Of a stretch of 19,814 bases of DNA, positions 1 through 8,821 are shown piece after piece. A model generated the notes under the pieces. The model was not told the DNA's origin and made no database searches. It worked only from the letters and a program-made list of their open reading frames with translations. The stretch lies in NCBI GenBank assembly GCA_905372265.1, contig CAJPOL010000026.1, positions 1 to 19,814 of the forward strand, read 5' to 3'. The stretch comes from an uncultured Treponema sp. GTDB lineage: Bacteria; Spirochaetota; Spirochaetia; Treponematales; Treponemataceae. Position 1 is the stretch's first letter. Each line of letters starts with the position of its first letter. The translations under genes were made by a program, and so were the position numbers.

Positions 1-16
1 CTCCTTAACAATAATT

Positions 17-22
17 TATAAT
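17..22 (+). promoter_or_regulatory. Candidate -10 element for the chemoreceptor gene
   Basis: A perfect TATAAT hexamer lies 74 bases before the likely start codon at 97. A matching -35 box would fall off the left edge of the window, so it cannot be checked. If it is used, transcription begins near base 29 and the leader carries the 40-80 inverted repeat. The region is very AT-rich, so a chance match is quite possible. Confidence 0.3.
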
Positions 23-80
23 GCTTAATGAGGAATTCTTAATTCATAATTAAGCATTAAGAATTACAAATTATGAATTA
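19..80. repeat. Two overlapping, mutually exclusive inverted repeats
   Basis: Arms 19-29 and 49-59 (11 bp, perfect) form one hairpin. Arms 40-51 and 69-80 (12 bp, perfect) form another. They share bases 49-51, so both cannot form fully at once. A third short pair, 34-40 with 59-65, is also complementary. The second hairpin ends just before the Shine-Dalgarno sequence at 85-90, and it can be lengthened by pairing 31-34 with 81-84. The element could be a dispersed AT-rich intergenic repeat or a translation-control leader; the sequence alone does not decide. Confidence 0.6.
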
Positions 81-96
81 TCCTAGGAGGTTTACC

Positions 97-2190
97 ATGA
101 AAAAGCGTTTTTCGCTTCGGTACAAACTTATTCTTATTTTTGGATTATTGGTTGCAGCAGCTTCAACTATTCAAGGGTTGCTTGCCGTTAGAATTGCAGA
201 TAGAGCGGTAACGGAGAAAATTGAAACACAGCTTGTCGAAAAAGCGGCTGATGTTGCCGAAATAATTGACGGGCGGATGAAATCACTCTTTCAATTTTGT
301 GAAGGTCTTGCACGAGTACCTGCTTTACGGGATGAAACAATTTCTCTATATGACAAAGCGAAGAGCCTTGTAACCGAAGTGGAACATAATGATAAAATCG
401 ACCTCTTAGGCGTATGCGATTTGCAGGGAAATAGAATTGATACTTCGGGCAAACAGACTTTTGTAGGCGACCGCGAGTGGTTCCAAGCTGCAGCAAAAGG
501 GGAATCTTTTATCTCCGAGCCGCTTATTTCCCGTTCATCAAATAAATTACAAATGATTCTTGCAGTACCGATTAAAAACAATTCGGGTACTATTATTGGT
601 GTTCTTTCCGCAGGAATTCCCGGTCAGCAGGGGTCCAATGATGTAGGCGACCTCGTTATCGGCAAAACAGGCTATTGTTATGTTATCGGGCGGACAGGTA
701 CGACTGTCGGACACAAAAATAAAGAAGCAGTTGAAACCCTCTATAATTTGATTGAAGCATCAAAAAGCGATCCCTCACTCATATCCACTGCAACTTTTTT
801 AAGACGTGCACTCGAAAGCGAAAAACCTGAAATTGGCTATCCTTCATATAATGGTATTGAAATTATCGCTTCTTTTGCGAGGATAAAAGGTTGCGGCTGG
901 ACTGTTGTTATTCGTGCTCCTAAAGATGAGTTTATGGGAACGGTCAAGACCTTGCGTACTTCTATGATTGGTATCGGTGTGGTGATTTTGGTTCTTGCAC
1001 TGGGCATTGTGTACTTAGTTGCCCGTGCAATGGTAAAACCAATCAAAATTGTGGTGAATGCTTTGCAGAATATTGCACAAGGCGAAGGAGATTTGACCGT
1101 CCGCCTGCCGGTGAGCGGCAACGATGAAATTACCGATATGTCCGAATATTTTAACGAAACAATTGCGAAAATCGGTAAATCTATTCAGTCGGTCGGCGTC
1201 AATTCAAACACAATGGAAGAAGTCGGCAATGAGCTTGCTTCCAACATGACCGAAACGGCAAGCGCTGTACACCAGATTAGCGCTAATATTGACGGCGTTA
1301 AACAGCAGGCTCATACGCAGGCGGCAAGCGTTACCGAAACTGCCGCGACCATCGAGGAAATTGTCCGCACGATTAAGCAGCTGAATACCAGCATTGAAAC
1401 ACAGGCCGCGAGTGTCGCACAGTCTTCTTCTTCCGTAGAACAGATGGTAGCAAACATCGCTTCCATCGGGCAGACGCTCGATAAAACCGATGAGGCGATT
1501 AAAAAGCTGACCGGAGCAACCGGCGACGGCAAGGCCACGCTTGTTACCTCTAATGCCGTAACGCAAAAGATTGCTGAAGAATCCGGTTCGCTGATGGAAG
1601 CAAGCAGCGTTATTCAGCACATCGCCTCGCAGACCAACCTGTTGGCGATGAACGCCGCTATCGAAGCCGCTCATGCAGGAGAAGCGGGAAAAGGTTTTGC
1701 CGTCGTCGCAGACGAAATCCGTAAGCTCGCAGAAGAATCTTCGGCGCAGGGCAAAACCATTACAGCAACGTTGAAAACTTTAGGCGGTGAAATCGAAACG
1801 CTCTCCGCCTCATCTAAAACCGTTGAAGAAAAGTTTAATGCAATCTTTAATCTTGCGGAGCAAGTCAAAGAAATGAGTGCCCGCCTGACCGAAGCGATGC
1901 GGGAGCAGGAGAACGGCAGCAAGGAAGTGCTGACTGCAATTAAGAGCATCAACACGGTAACGGTAGAAGTGCAGGCAGGCTCGGAAGAAATGCTGAAAGG
2001 CGGTGAAAGCGTTGCAGGAGAAATGCATAAACTTGATGCTCTTACCCGCATCATCACTGACAGCATGAACGAGATGGCTTCAGGCGCCGTACAGATTAGC
2101 AATGCCGTACAGGAAGTGAGCGAGATTACGCAGAAAAATAAACGGAGTATTGAGGCATTGGCAGAAGAAGTCGGAAAGTTCAAAGTTTAG
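97..2190 (+). CDS. Methyl-accepting chemotaxis protein with double-Cache sensor
   Basis: Inner-membrane chemoreceptor that passes ligand binding to CheA/CheW and so to flagellar switching. Using the ATG at 97 (697 aa), TM1 is about residues 10-32, a periplasmic dCache-type sensor about 40-280, TM2 about 290-312 and HAMP about 313-365. The cytoplasmic coiled-coil signalling domain fills the rest, with the conserved hairpin tip near 513-547 (NLLAMNAAIEAAHAGE followed by GKGFAVVADEIRKLAEES). The start at 97 is preferred over an ATG at 73 because AGGAGG at 85-90 precedes it by six bases. The C-terminus (EEVGKFKV) has no NWETF-like CheR/CheB docking pentapeptide. GC rises sharply from the sensor half (about 30-40% in sampled lines) to the signalling half (about 50-60%). 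The ligand is unknown. It is transcribed towards rodA and shares no operon here. Confidence 0.95.
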   Translation: MKKRFSLRYKLILIFGLLVAAASTIQGLLAVRIADRAVTEKIETQLVEKAADVAEIIDGRMKSLFQFCEGLARVPALRDETISLYDKAKSLVTEVEHNDKIDLLGVCDLQGNRIDTSGKQTFVGDREWFQAAAKGESFISEPLISRSSNKLQMILAVPIKNNSGTIIGVLSAGIPGQQGSNDVGDLVIGKTGYCYVIGRTGTTVGHKNKEAVETLYNLIEASKSDPSLISTATFLRRALESEKPEIGYPSYNGIEIIASFARIKGCGWTVVIRAPKDEFMGTVKTLRTSMIGIGVVILVLALGIVYLVARAMVKPIKIVVNALQNIAQGEGDLTVRLPVSGNDEITDMSEYFNETIAKIGKSIQSVGVNSNTMEEVGNELASNMTETASAVHQISANIDGVKQQAHTQAASVTETAATIEEIVRTIKQLNTSIETQAASVAQSSSSVEQMVANIASIGQTLDKTDEAIKKLTGATGDGKATLVTSNAVTQKIAEESGSLMEASSVIQHIASQTNLLAMNAAIEAAHAGEAGKGFAVVADEIRKLAEESSAQGKTITATLKTLGGEIETLSASSKTVEEKFNAIFNLAEQVKEMSARLTEAMREQENGSKEVLTAIKSINTVTVEVQAGSEEMLKGGESVAGEMHKLDALTRIITDSMNEMASGAVQISNAVQEVSEITQKNKRSIEALAEEVGKFKV

Positions 2191-2215
2191 ACGCAAATAG
2201 AGCAGGTAGATATAA

Positions 2216-2236
2216 GGCGAGGTATTATCCCTCGCC
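2216..2236 (-). terminator. Hairpin between convergent mcp and rodA
   Basis: A perfect 7 bp stem (GGCGAGG at 2216-2222 with CCTCGCC at 2230-2236) and a 7-base loop lie in the 72 bp gap between two converging genes. On the minus strand the stem is followed by TTATAT, a weak U-tract. On the plus strand no U-tract follows. It most likely ends the rodA transcript, and possibly slows both. Confidence 0.5.
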
Positions 2237-2262
2237 AACGGGCATCATCAATAGCTAGCCGA

Positions 2263-3564
2263 TTACAATTGCCGCAGGTTTATCCCCATAACAATGCCTA
2301 CACTGAGCATTGCTGTCCACAGCGATGAGCCTCCATATGATAAAAAAAGAAGTGGAATACCGGTAATCGGCATAAAGCCCATCACCATGCCGATATTAAC
2401 GATAAAATGGAAAAAAAGCATACCGATAACGCCGGAGACAATAAGTTTCCCGAATAAATCGTCAGTCCGTTTAATAATCAAGAGCATCCTTAAAAAGACA
2501 ATCGAATACAAAAAAAAGACGGTAAGACCGCCTACAAATCCCCACTCTTCCGATAAAAGACTAAAAATAAAGTCGGTACTTTGTTCAGGCAAAAATCGAT
2601 AATGACTTTGTGTCCCCTTTAAAAAACCCATGCCGGTCTTTCCGCCGGAACCGATAGCCGTCATAGACTGAATGATATGCCACCCTGCGCCGCGCGGATC
2701 GCTATTGGGGTCCAAAAAAATAATCAGCCGTTTTAATTGATATTCTTTCAAAACACGGCTTGCAGCCAAACCTCCACTTATCGAAATCCCGACAATGCCG
2801 AGTACATACCCTATCCAATAATAATACCGCTTCTTCAATAAAAGAAAGCCGATAACGGCAATAATCGTTGCTCCGGTTAGCGACAACATAATCAGCAACG
2901 CAATATTTTTGTTTCCCAAAATTTTAACGCCGATCGAAGGCTTTTGTAAAATCGTTTTTTCCCATAACGGCAGTAGTGTAAAAATAAGAGTGCCGACAAC
3001 AATCGCCAGCAAACCGAATACATACCGCAATGGGAGACCGGCAATAAAGCACATAACGAGAAAAATCGGAATATAAACGGAAGCTGTTCCCAAATCAGGC
3101 TGCAGTAAAATCAGCATCATCGGAATAAACATAATGAAAGACGCCTTGATAAAGCGTATGAATTCCGATTCCCTTTGAGAGTTGGATAAATACCATGCCA
3201 GAAATAAGATATAAATGATTTTAGTAAATTCCGAAACTTGGATGCCGAAGCCGCCTATCCCTATCCAGCTTTTTGCACCTTTGACACTCCGCCCAAACAA
3301 ACGAGTATACACCAGTAACAGCATTGCAAAAATAAAAATGAGCGCAATTTTGTCAGGTATCTTAGTGTAATCATAGAGACTGACTGCAATCAATAGCATC
3401 AGCCCCAAAGCAGCCCACGTAATCTGTTTTATATACTCTTTTGAGACAACGACGCCTTCGGAGTTTACCCCCGCCGAATAGATAAACAAAATTCCGATAA
3501 TCGATAAACCGATGACTGATAAAAACAGCAGATAGTCAAAATTGGTAACATCTTTAATTTTCAT
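2263..3564 (-). CDS. rodA: RodA, SEDS peptidoglycan glycosyltransferase
   Basis: Polymerises lipid II into glycan strands for side-wall elongation, working with PBP2. The 433 aa polytopic protein carries SEDS hallmarks: the QPDLGT loop, the FLDPNSDPRGAGWHIIQS segment, and FLPEQSTDFIFSLLSEEWG with the catalytic-type Asp at residue 331. It ends with a PITGIPLLFLSYGGSS stretch. E. coli RodA is about 370 aa. The extra length lies just before the DPNSDP loop and contains two additional hydrophobic stretches, starting ALLIMLSLTGATII and WIGYVLGIVGISIS. Its ATG overlaps the PBP2 stop as ATGA, so translation is probably coupled. It is the last gene of the elongasome cluster. I am confident of the family; the extra membrane segments are read by eye. 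Confidence 0.95.
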   Translation of the reverse strand: MKIKDVTNFDYLLFLSVIGLSIIGILFIYSAGVNSEGVVVSKEYIKQITWAALGLMLLIAVSLYDYTKIPDKIALIFIFAMLLLVYTRLFGRSVKGAKSWIGIGGFGIQVSEFTKIIYILFLAWYLSNSQRESEFIRFIKASFIMFIPMMLILLQPDLGTASVYIPIFLVMCFIAGLPLRYVFGLLAIVVGTLIFTLLPLWEKTILQKPSIGVKILGNKNIALLIMLSLTGATIIAVIGFLLLKKRYYYWIGYVLGIVGISISGGLAASRVLKEYQLKRLIIFLDPNSDPRGAGWHIIQSMTAIGSGGKTGMGFLKGTQSHYRFLPEQSTDFIFSLLSEEWGFVGGLTVFFLYSIVFLRMLLIIKRTDDLFGKLIVSGVIGMLFFHFIVNIGMVMGFMPITGIPLLFLSYGGSSLWTAMLSVGIVMGINLRQL

Positions 3565-5417
3565 TCTTGCCGGCCTCTTCTAACAGGTAAAAATTTCTTT
3601 CCGCCGAGCGCTTCAACCGCTTCTTCATAGGTCTGATCCGCAAAAATTCCCTGAAAAATAATATTGGCAGCATAAGGCGCCCACCATTCCCATATATTCT
3701 GAGCCTCTACCAGTACAACCACAACAATCGCTTCTTCAAGATTATTGTACGGGCCGAATGCCGCCATCCATGAATGCCACCGATCGGTAAAACCGACTTC
3801 TGCCGTACCTGTTTTACCGGCAAGCTGTACAATCTTATTCCGCAGCGGCCTACGGGAGCTTCCTTCTGTAACCGTATAATGCATATCGGAACGTACACGG
3901 GCGAATATCTCCGGCGGAATAGTATTTTTTTTCAATATTTCCGGTTTTATTTCTTTAATAAGTTCATTCGTGCGGGAATCTCGTATTTCCTTGACAAGGT
4001 GCGGCTTATAGATCACTCCATTATTTACTGTCATTGCTACCATATCGGCAACCTGCAACGGAGAGGCAAGCATGTATCCTTGTCCGATTGCCATATTCAT
4101 GGTGTCTCCGGCAAGCCATTTCTCATGGAATTTCCGCTCCTTCCATGCAGGTGTGGGAACCTGACCGGAGGTCTGCGCCGGTAAATCGATTTCTGCCGAC
4201 TGTCCAAATCCGAAATCATGAATATAGTCAACCATTTTATCGATGCCGAGATTGTCGCGGCACACTGTCCAGTAATAAATATCGCAAGATTGCGCAAGTG
4301 CATTGCGTAAATCAACGTACCCATGACCGGGTTTCTTGATATGACAGCGGAAGATACGCTTACCGTAGTCAATCTCGCCGGGACATTCCACTTTTTTATC
4401 GGAGGGAAAAACTCTTTCAGTAAGTATGGCTGTAGACATAACGATTTTAAATGTTGAGGCGGGAGGATAACTCGCATCAACAGCCCGATTGAGAAAAGGA
4501 TTGCGGGCATCGCGGAGCAGCTGGGCATACTGTTTATTCCCATTATCGTTCAAAAAAAGATTAGGATCATAATACGGATAAGAAGCAAGCGCGAGGATTT
4601 CTCCGGTTGCTGCTTTCAGTACGACAGCCGCTCCGATGCGCGGGCCTAAAGCATCTTCCGCAAGTTTTTGAATTTTCCGGTCAACGGTTAAAATGAGATT
4701 ATTCCCCATTTTCGGCGGAGTAATCAGCGTTGTACTTTCGATCAAGCGCCCTTTTGCATCAACTGTCCGCGACTCACTGCCGTCTTCACCGCGTAACACT
4801 TCATCATAATATTTTTCTATACCGGCTTTACCGATTAAACTATTGGCAGTGTAGCCTTTATTATAGTACGTTTTTAATTCTTCTTTTGTAATATCGCCGA
4901 CATACCCTAAAATATGAGAAAAAGAACCGGTTTCTACATAATTACGTATCGGCTTTGAATGCCATGACACACCCGGCAATTCGTCGATATTTTCGGCAAG
5001 AGCGGTGATTACCTCATACGAAATATTTGAGCTGATCTCAATTGCTTGAAATGTCCGCGTCATACCGGCAGGGAGTTTTCTTTCAATTACTGCAGTTGGA
5101 ACACGTAAAATAGCGGCAAGTCGGGTAATAACCGTCGGCAACGCCTCTTTCGGAACTTCTCCCGGCGTAATGGCAACAGCAAACGTATTGGTATTCAATA
5201 CCATCGGCACATTTGCGCTGCGGTCGAATATTTCTCCCCGCTGCGCAGGAATAGTGGTTGAACGCTGAGAAATACGCTGCGATTTTTTCCTAAATTGCGA
5301 GCCTTGAATAATCTGCATCGAAAAAAGCCGCATCAGATAGAGCGATAAAATAAAATAAACGAAAATGCCGAAAAACCGCAGCCGTCCGTCAATATGCTGA
5401 AAATCCTGTTTCTGCAT
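3561..5417 (-). CDS. mrdA: Penicillin-binding protein 2, elongation transpeptidase
   Basis: Class B PBP that cross-links new peptidoglycan during elongation, partner of RodA. The 618 aa protein has a short cytoplasmic start, one membrane anchor (about residues 14-36) and a PBP dimerisation/pedestal region with the typical RGEIFDR motif. The transpeptidase domain follows, with SxxK at S321-K324 (STFK), an SxD version of the second motif at S377-D379 (SCD) and the KTG motif at 535-537. An SxD motif is usual in PBP2-type enzymes. Its start overlaps the mreD stop by one base (TAATG) and its stop overlaps the rodA start (ATGA), placing it in one translationally coupled series. Length and motifs are complete. 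It should be a beta-lactam target. Confidence 0.95.
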   Translation of the reverse strand: MQKQDFQHIDGRLRFFGIFVYFILSLYLMRLFSMQIIQGSQFRKKSQRISQRSTTIPAQRGEIFDRSANVPMVLNTNTFAVAITPGEVPKEALPTVITRLAAILRVPTAVIERKLPAGMTRTFQAIEISSNISYEVITALAENIDELPGVSWHSKPIRNYVETGSFSHILGYVGDITKEELKTYYNKGYTANSLIGKAGIEKYYDEVLRGEDGSESRTVDAKGRLIESTTLITPPKMGNNLILTVDRKIQKLAEDALGPRIGAAVVLKAATGEILALASYPYYDPNLFLNDNGNKQYAQLLRDARNPFLNRAVDASYPPASTFKIVMSTAILTERVFPSDKKVECPGEIDYGKRIFRCHIKKPGHGYVDLRNALAQSCDIYYWTVCRDNLGIDKMVDYIHDFGFGQSAEIDLPAQTSGQVPTPAWKERKFHEKWLAGDTMNMAIGQGYMLASPLQVADMVAMTVNNGVIYKPHLVKEIRDSRTNELIKEIKPEILKKNTIPPEIFARVRSDMHYTVTEGSSRRPLRNKIVQLAGKTGTAEVGFTDRWHSWMAAFGPYNNLEEAIVVVVLVEAQNIWEWWAPYAANIIFQGIFADQTYEEAVEALGGKKFLPVRRGRQE

Positions 5418-5923
5418 TAGGTTTGAGCCTCTCCTCTTTCAAAGACTGCCGGGAATAAACCGAGCAGCGCAAACAGTGCCGGCGCGCAGAGCATATTAAA
5501 AACAATTTCAAACAAGAAAGAGAGCGAGAAGAGTGTATACACATGAATGACCGCCCCGAATAAGAACCGCAGCACGAAAAAAAGAACGGCTTTTCCGGCA
5601 GTACCGGTAAATGCAAGCAGGCAGGGGAAAAACACACGGCGGATATTGTACTTACCGCAGAGCAAGCCGTATAGAAACCCGAGTACGGTGAAAACGAATG
5701 CATGAAGACCGAACGGCGCTACTGACAGAAAATCGAAAACGAGCCCTGTAAAAAAACCTGTCACTACTCCTGCACTTGTACCGTTATGCAGTGCAATATA
5801 GAGAACCAGCAGCAACACAAGATCGGGAAGCACCGGTAAGAGCGCAATATGGGAAAGGACGGCTGTTTCAAAAACGCCTAATAAAAATGCGGCGATTACC
5901 GCCCATATTGTCAGATTTTTCAT
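5417..5923 (-). CDS. mreD: MreD, rod-shape membrane protein
   Basis: Small polytopic inner-membrane protein that links the MreBC scaffold to the wall-synthesis enzymes. The 168 aa product is almost entirely hydrophobic, with about five or six membrane segments, starting MKNLTIWAVIAAFLLGVFE. The sequence is weakly conserved in this family, so the call rests on size, topology and the invariant position between mreC and the class B PBP gene. The start overlaps the mreC stop as ATGA and the stop overlaps the PBP2 start as TAATG. Confidence 0.9.
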   Translation of the reverse strand: MKNLTIWAVIAAFLLGVFETAVLSHIALLPVLPDLVLLLVLYIALHNGTSAGVVTGFFTGLVFDFLSVAPFGLHAFVFTVLGFLYGLLCGKYNIRRVFFPCLLAFTGTAGKAVLFFVLRFLFGAVIHVYTLFSLSFLFEIVFNMLCAPALFALLGLFPAVFERGEAQT

Positions 5924-6783
5924 TCTTGCAATTCCTTTTGCTGAACGGATAAGTCAAGCACGAATACATAATCAAGACGCGAAAAATCGATAACCGGCTC
6001 AACAGTCAACTCAAGATAGGTTTCATAATCGTGAATTTTGATACTTTTTACCACGCCGATCGGACTATCTTTCGGGAAGAGGTGATTTTCACCCGATGCA
6101 AGAATTTTATCACCGATAGAAATTTCATCTTGCGCCCGTTTCTGCACGTACCGCATGATAAGCGGCCGGTCGGCGCTCCCCTGCCCATTTACAAGACCGC
6201 GGTGTTTTGTTGTCTGTACGTATGCTGCCGCAAAGCATTGATAGTCATACATCGGGATAATCATACTGCTGCTTCTGCCGGTTTGAACAACTTTTCCGAC
6301 TAGACCTGCGTTCGTTCCCTGAAATGCAAGCACCGGCATGTTTTTCCGTATGCCGTGCTTTGTCCCACGATTGATGATAATTCCCGAATATAAATTATCG
6401 GGATCGAAGCCGATAACCTGCGCGGGAATATTTTTCGTATTCAGTTCTTCGGAAAATCCCAACAGTTCCCGCAGTTCTCTATTCTCACGGCGTATATCGG
6501 CATTTGAGCGCTGTAACAACTCATAGTCTTTCAACTTTTCGGTGAGCGCCGCATATTTTTCCCGCAGCTCGGCAAGTTCCCGCACCGATGACGTAACATT
6601 GGTGATAAAGGATGACACGGAATGCACGGCATTTTCGGTACCGGCGGCGACGGTAAATCCGACCGACTTAAAATTTACAATAAAGACTCCGCCCGAAAAC
6701 GATAATAGAAGCGATGATAAAAGTAAAAAAAAGATGAGCAGCAGCACATCTTGCTTGAACCGAAATGAAAATCGCTTTTTCAT
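5920..6783 (-). CDS. mreC: MreC, rod-shape determining protein
   Basis: Bitopic periplasmic scaffold that dimerises and activates PBP2-RodA, connecting them to MreB. The 287 aa sequence has a membrane anchor at about residues 12-33, a coiled coil at about 60-110 (LRELLGFSEE lies at its end, the usual MreC signature region) and a double beta-barrel domain to the C-terminus with a VGKVVQTGRSSSMI segment. The start lies 4 bp downstream of the mreB stop, with no clear Shine-Dalgarno sequence, which suggests coupling. Size and domain order are normal for the family. Confidence 0.95.
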   Translation of the reverse strand: MKKRFSFRFKQDVLLLIFFLLLSSLLLSFSGGVFIVNFKSVGFTVAAGTENAVHSVSSFITNVTSSVRELAELREKYAALTEKLKDYELLQRSNADIRRENRELRELLGFSEELNTKNIPAQVIGFDPDNLYSGIIINRGTKHGIRKNMPVLAFQGTNAGLVGKVVQTGRSSSMIIPMYDYQCFAAAYVQTTKHRGLVNGQGSADRPLIMRYVQKRAQDEISIGDKILASGENHLFPKDSPIGVVKSIKIHDYETYLELTVEPVIDFSRLDYVFVLDLSVQQKELQE

Positions 6784-6787
6784 GGTG

Positions 6788-7822
6788 TTAGCGGTTTAAG
6801 CTTTCGTATAAGTGGCGGCTTCCCGACATATCCCTATAAATATCATGATATAAACCGGCCCCGATGGCAACGCAGTTCATCGGATTTTCGGCAAGGATAA
6901 CCGGCACTTGTGTTTCTTTTGAGATAAGTTTCGGAAGTCCTTTCAACAAGGAGCCGCCGCCTGTCATGACAATACCGCGTTCAAGAATATCGGCGCCGAG
7001 CTCAGGCGGCGTTTGCGCAAGAGTCAATTTAATTTCCTCGACAATCTGAGTAATGGGTTCCCGTAAGGCTTCCCGTACCTCAACCGAATCGATTTCAAGG
7101 CGGCGGGGTAAGCCGGTAATAGTGTCGGTGCCCTTGATTTCTACCTGTTCTATGTTTTTTTCCGGAAATGCATTCCCGATTTCGATTTTAAGCCGTTCAG
7201 CAGTCTGCTCTCCGATGATAAGATTGTGCACTGAGCGGATATACTTGATGATAGCTTGATCAAATTCATCACCGCCGACCCGAATCGCATTCGTAACGAC
7301 CATACCGAGCAGTGAAATAACGGAAACCTCTGTTGTTCCGCCGCCTATATCGCACACCATATTGCCTGCCGGTTCGGTAATCGGAATACTGGCGCCGATA
7401 GCGGCTGCAAGCGATTCCTCAATGACCTCAACAGTTCCCGCCCCCGCTTTTAACGCGCTTTCATGGACAGCGTTGCTTTCCACATCCGTAATGCAGGTAG
7501 GAATACCGATCACAACGCGCGGCTTGATAAGCCGATGCTTAGGGAGTATCTTGGAAATGAAATACCGTATCATTTTTTCCGTCGTGTCTTTGTCGGCAAT
7601 AACGCCGTCCTTGAGCGGACGGATAGCGCTGATGTTTCCGGGCGTTCTCCAGAGCATCCGTTTGGCATCCGCTCCGACTGCAACGACTATTTTCGTTCCG
7701 CGCTCCACCGCAACAACGGAAGGTTCATTGACAACAATACCCATGCCTTTTTTATAAATAATCGTGTTACACGTTCCAAGATCAATTCCTATATCAGCGG
7801 AAAACCGCTTAAAAAACCCCAT
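6788..7822 (-). CDS. mreB: MreB, actin-like cell-shape filament protein
   Basis: Membrane-associated ATP-dependent filament that orients the elongation machinery. The 344 aa protein contains the actin-fold nucleotide motifs: phosphate-1 (IGIDLGTCNTIIY, residues about 11-23), phosphate-2 (CDIGGGTTEVSVI) and the adenosine motif (IVMTGGGSLLKG). The N-terminal MGFFKRF is a short amphipathic membrane-binding sequence as in other MreB proteins. A GGGAGG ribosome site sits about 10 bases before the ATG, so this gene starts its own translation after a 35 bp gap behind the TPR gene. Its alternative names in other spirochaetes refer to the same protein; no unusual residue was noticed. Confidence 0.97.
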   Translation of the reverse strand: MGFFKRFSADIGIDLGTCNTIIYKKGMGIVVNEPSVVAVERGTKIVVAVGADAKRMLWRTPGNISAIRPLKDGVIADKDTTEKMIRYFISKILPKHRLIKPRVVIGIPTCITDVESNAVHESALKAGAGTVEVIEESLAAAIGASIPITEPAGNMVCDIGGGTTEVSVISLLGMVVTNAIRVGGDEFDQAIIKYIRSVHNLIIGEQTAERLKIEIGNAFPEKNIEQVEIKGTDTITGLPRRLEIDSVEVREALREPITQIVEEIKLTLAQTPPELGADILERGIVMTGGGSLLKGLPKLISKETQVPVILAENPMNCVAIGAGLYHDIYRDMSGSRHLYESLNR

Positions 7823-7857
7823 GAGTCTTATCCTCCCAAAGCATACAACGCTGTTGC

Positions 7858-8793
7858 CTATTTTATATTCAACTTGGCGCGCGTTTCGGAATGCAGCGGA
7901 TTAAGCCGTATTGCCTGCCGCCATTCATAGCGCGCCTTGACCATTTCTCCGCGCGCCTCATGCACAAGCCCGATCCCGTAATGCGCTTCCGCAGAATTAC
8001 CGTCTTTTTCAAGAACCGTTGTAAACTGTTCCAATGCTTCTGCTGTTTTCCGTTCATCTAAAAACAAAAAGCCGAGCCGGTTTCTGCAACGCAGTTCCAG
8101 CACAGCGTCAGCTGTTTTTTTTATCGTTTCAAACAGATACAGTTTTGCATTCTGCGTATCGCCTTTTTTAGCATAATTTTCAGCTACTGCATACAATACC
8201 AAATCGGAGGGGTTCAGTGCAAGAGCCTCCGTAAATGCTGCAATTGCTTTATCGGTATCGCCGAGCAGGGACGCAGCCATCCCCCTAAATTCCGCCAAGT
8301 CGGCAGCTTCAACGCCGCCGTGGTAGGCCATATCCAGATATTTTACTGCTAAGTCGGCATAGTAATAACCCTGCTGATAATACGCTTTGCCTAAAATGTA
8401 TGCAATTTTGGGAATATCTTTTTCTTTAATAAGGTAGAGTGCGCGGCGCAGATGAATAACCGCATCGGTCAGATAGTCCGCTCCGGCGGATACATCGGTT
8501 TGTTCCGCAAAAAGATAATATGCAGCAAACCCGTGCATTGCAGCAGCAGTACCATCCATCGGCCGTTTTTTCAAAATACGTTCTGTTTTATGGTAAACAG
8601 CTCCGTAATCTTGAGCGTCCCAATCAACATATACGGCATGTAATGACGGAACATTGAAATAACGCTGGCGGAAGCTATGAATAAAGAACACTGATCCGGC
8701 AATAATCAAAACAGCGCATAACGCAAGCATACCATACTTCAAGAAAGGTATCTTTGAGGAAAAAGCTGTTTTACGTTTTTGCTTATACTTCAT
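7858..8793 (-). CDS. Membrane-anchored TPR protein
   Basis: A 311 aa protein with a basic N-terminus (MKYKQKRKTAF), one membrane segment at about residues 20-39, then a long helical region with TPR-like repeats. The clearest repeats are around GDTDKAIAAFTEALALNPSD, ERKTAEALEQFTTVLEKDGN and GEMVKARYEWRQAIRLNP. TPR domains mediate protein-protein contacts, here most likely in the periplasm. An in-frame ATG at 8859 gives 333 aa, but that lies inside the RNase P RNA gene. The ATG at 8793 is preferred because it follows the RNA and has AGGCGG just before it. The location between rnpB and mreB suggests a role near the elongasome, but that is inference. A TPR gene sits at the same place in T. pallidum, as I recall. 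Confidence 0.85.
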   Translation of the reverse strand: MKYKQKRKTAFSSKIPFLKYGMLALCAVLIIAGSVFFIHSFRQRYFNVPSLHAVYVDWDAQDYGAVYHKTERILKKRPMDGTAAAMHGFAAYYLFAEQTDVSAGADYLTDAVIHLRRALYLIKEKDIPKIAYILGKAYYQQGYYYADLAVKYLDMAYHGGVEAADLAEFRGMAASLLGDTDKAIAAFTEALALNPSDLVLYAVAENYAKKGDTQNAKLYLFETIKKTADAVLELRCRNRLGFLFLDERKTAEALEQFTTVLEKDGNSAEAHYGIGLVHEARGEMVKARYEWRQAIRLNPLHSETRAKLNIK

Positions 8794-8800
8794 AGCCGCC

Positions 8801-8821
8801 TTAAAATAAAAAAAGAGAGTT
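8801..8821 (-). terminator. P1 strand plus U-tract at rnpB 3' end
   Basis: On the minus strand the 3' strand of helix P1 (AACTCTC, 8815-8821) is followed at once by seven T residues (8808-8814) and then ATTTTAA. Pairing of P1 before a U-run could end transcription, but the 5' partner is more than 300 bases away, so this is not a classic local hairpin. Readthrough into the TPR/mre genes is probably also needed unless they have their own promoter. Confidence 0.35.

Noticed and set aside
73..96. Earlier ATG for the chemoreceptor at 73
   Set aside because: It lies inside the inverted repeat with no ribosome site, while AGGAGG stands six bases before the ATG at 97.
5389..5703. Second minus-strand frame within mreD
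   Set aside because: It overlaps mreD entirely in another frame; mreD is supported by overlaps on both sides and by membrane topology.
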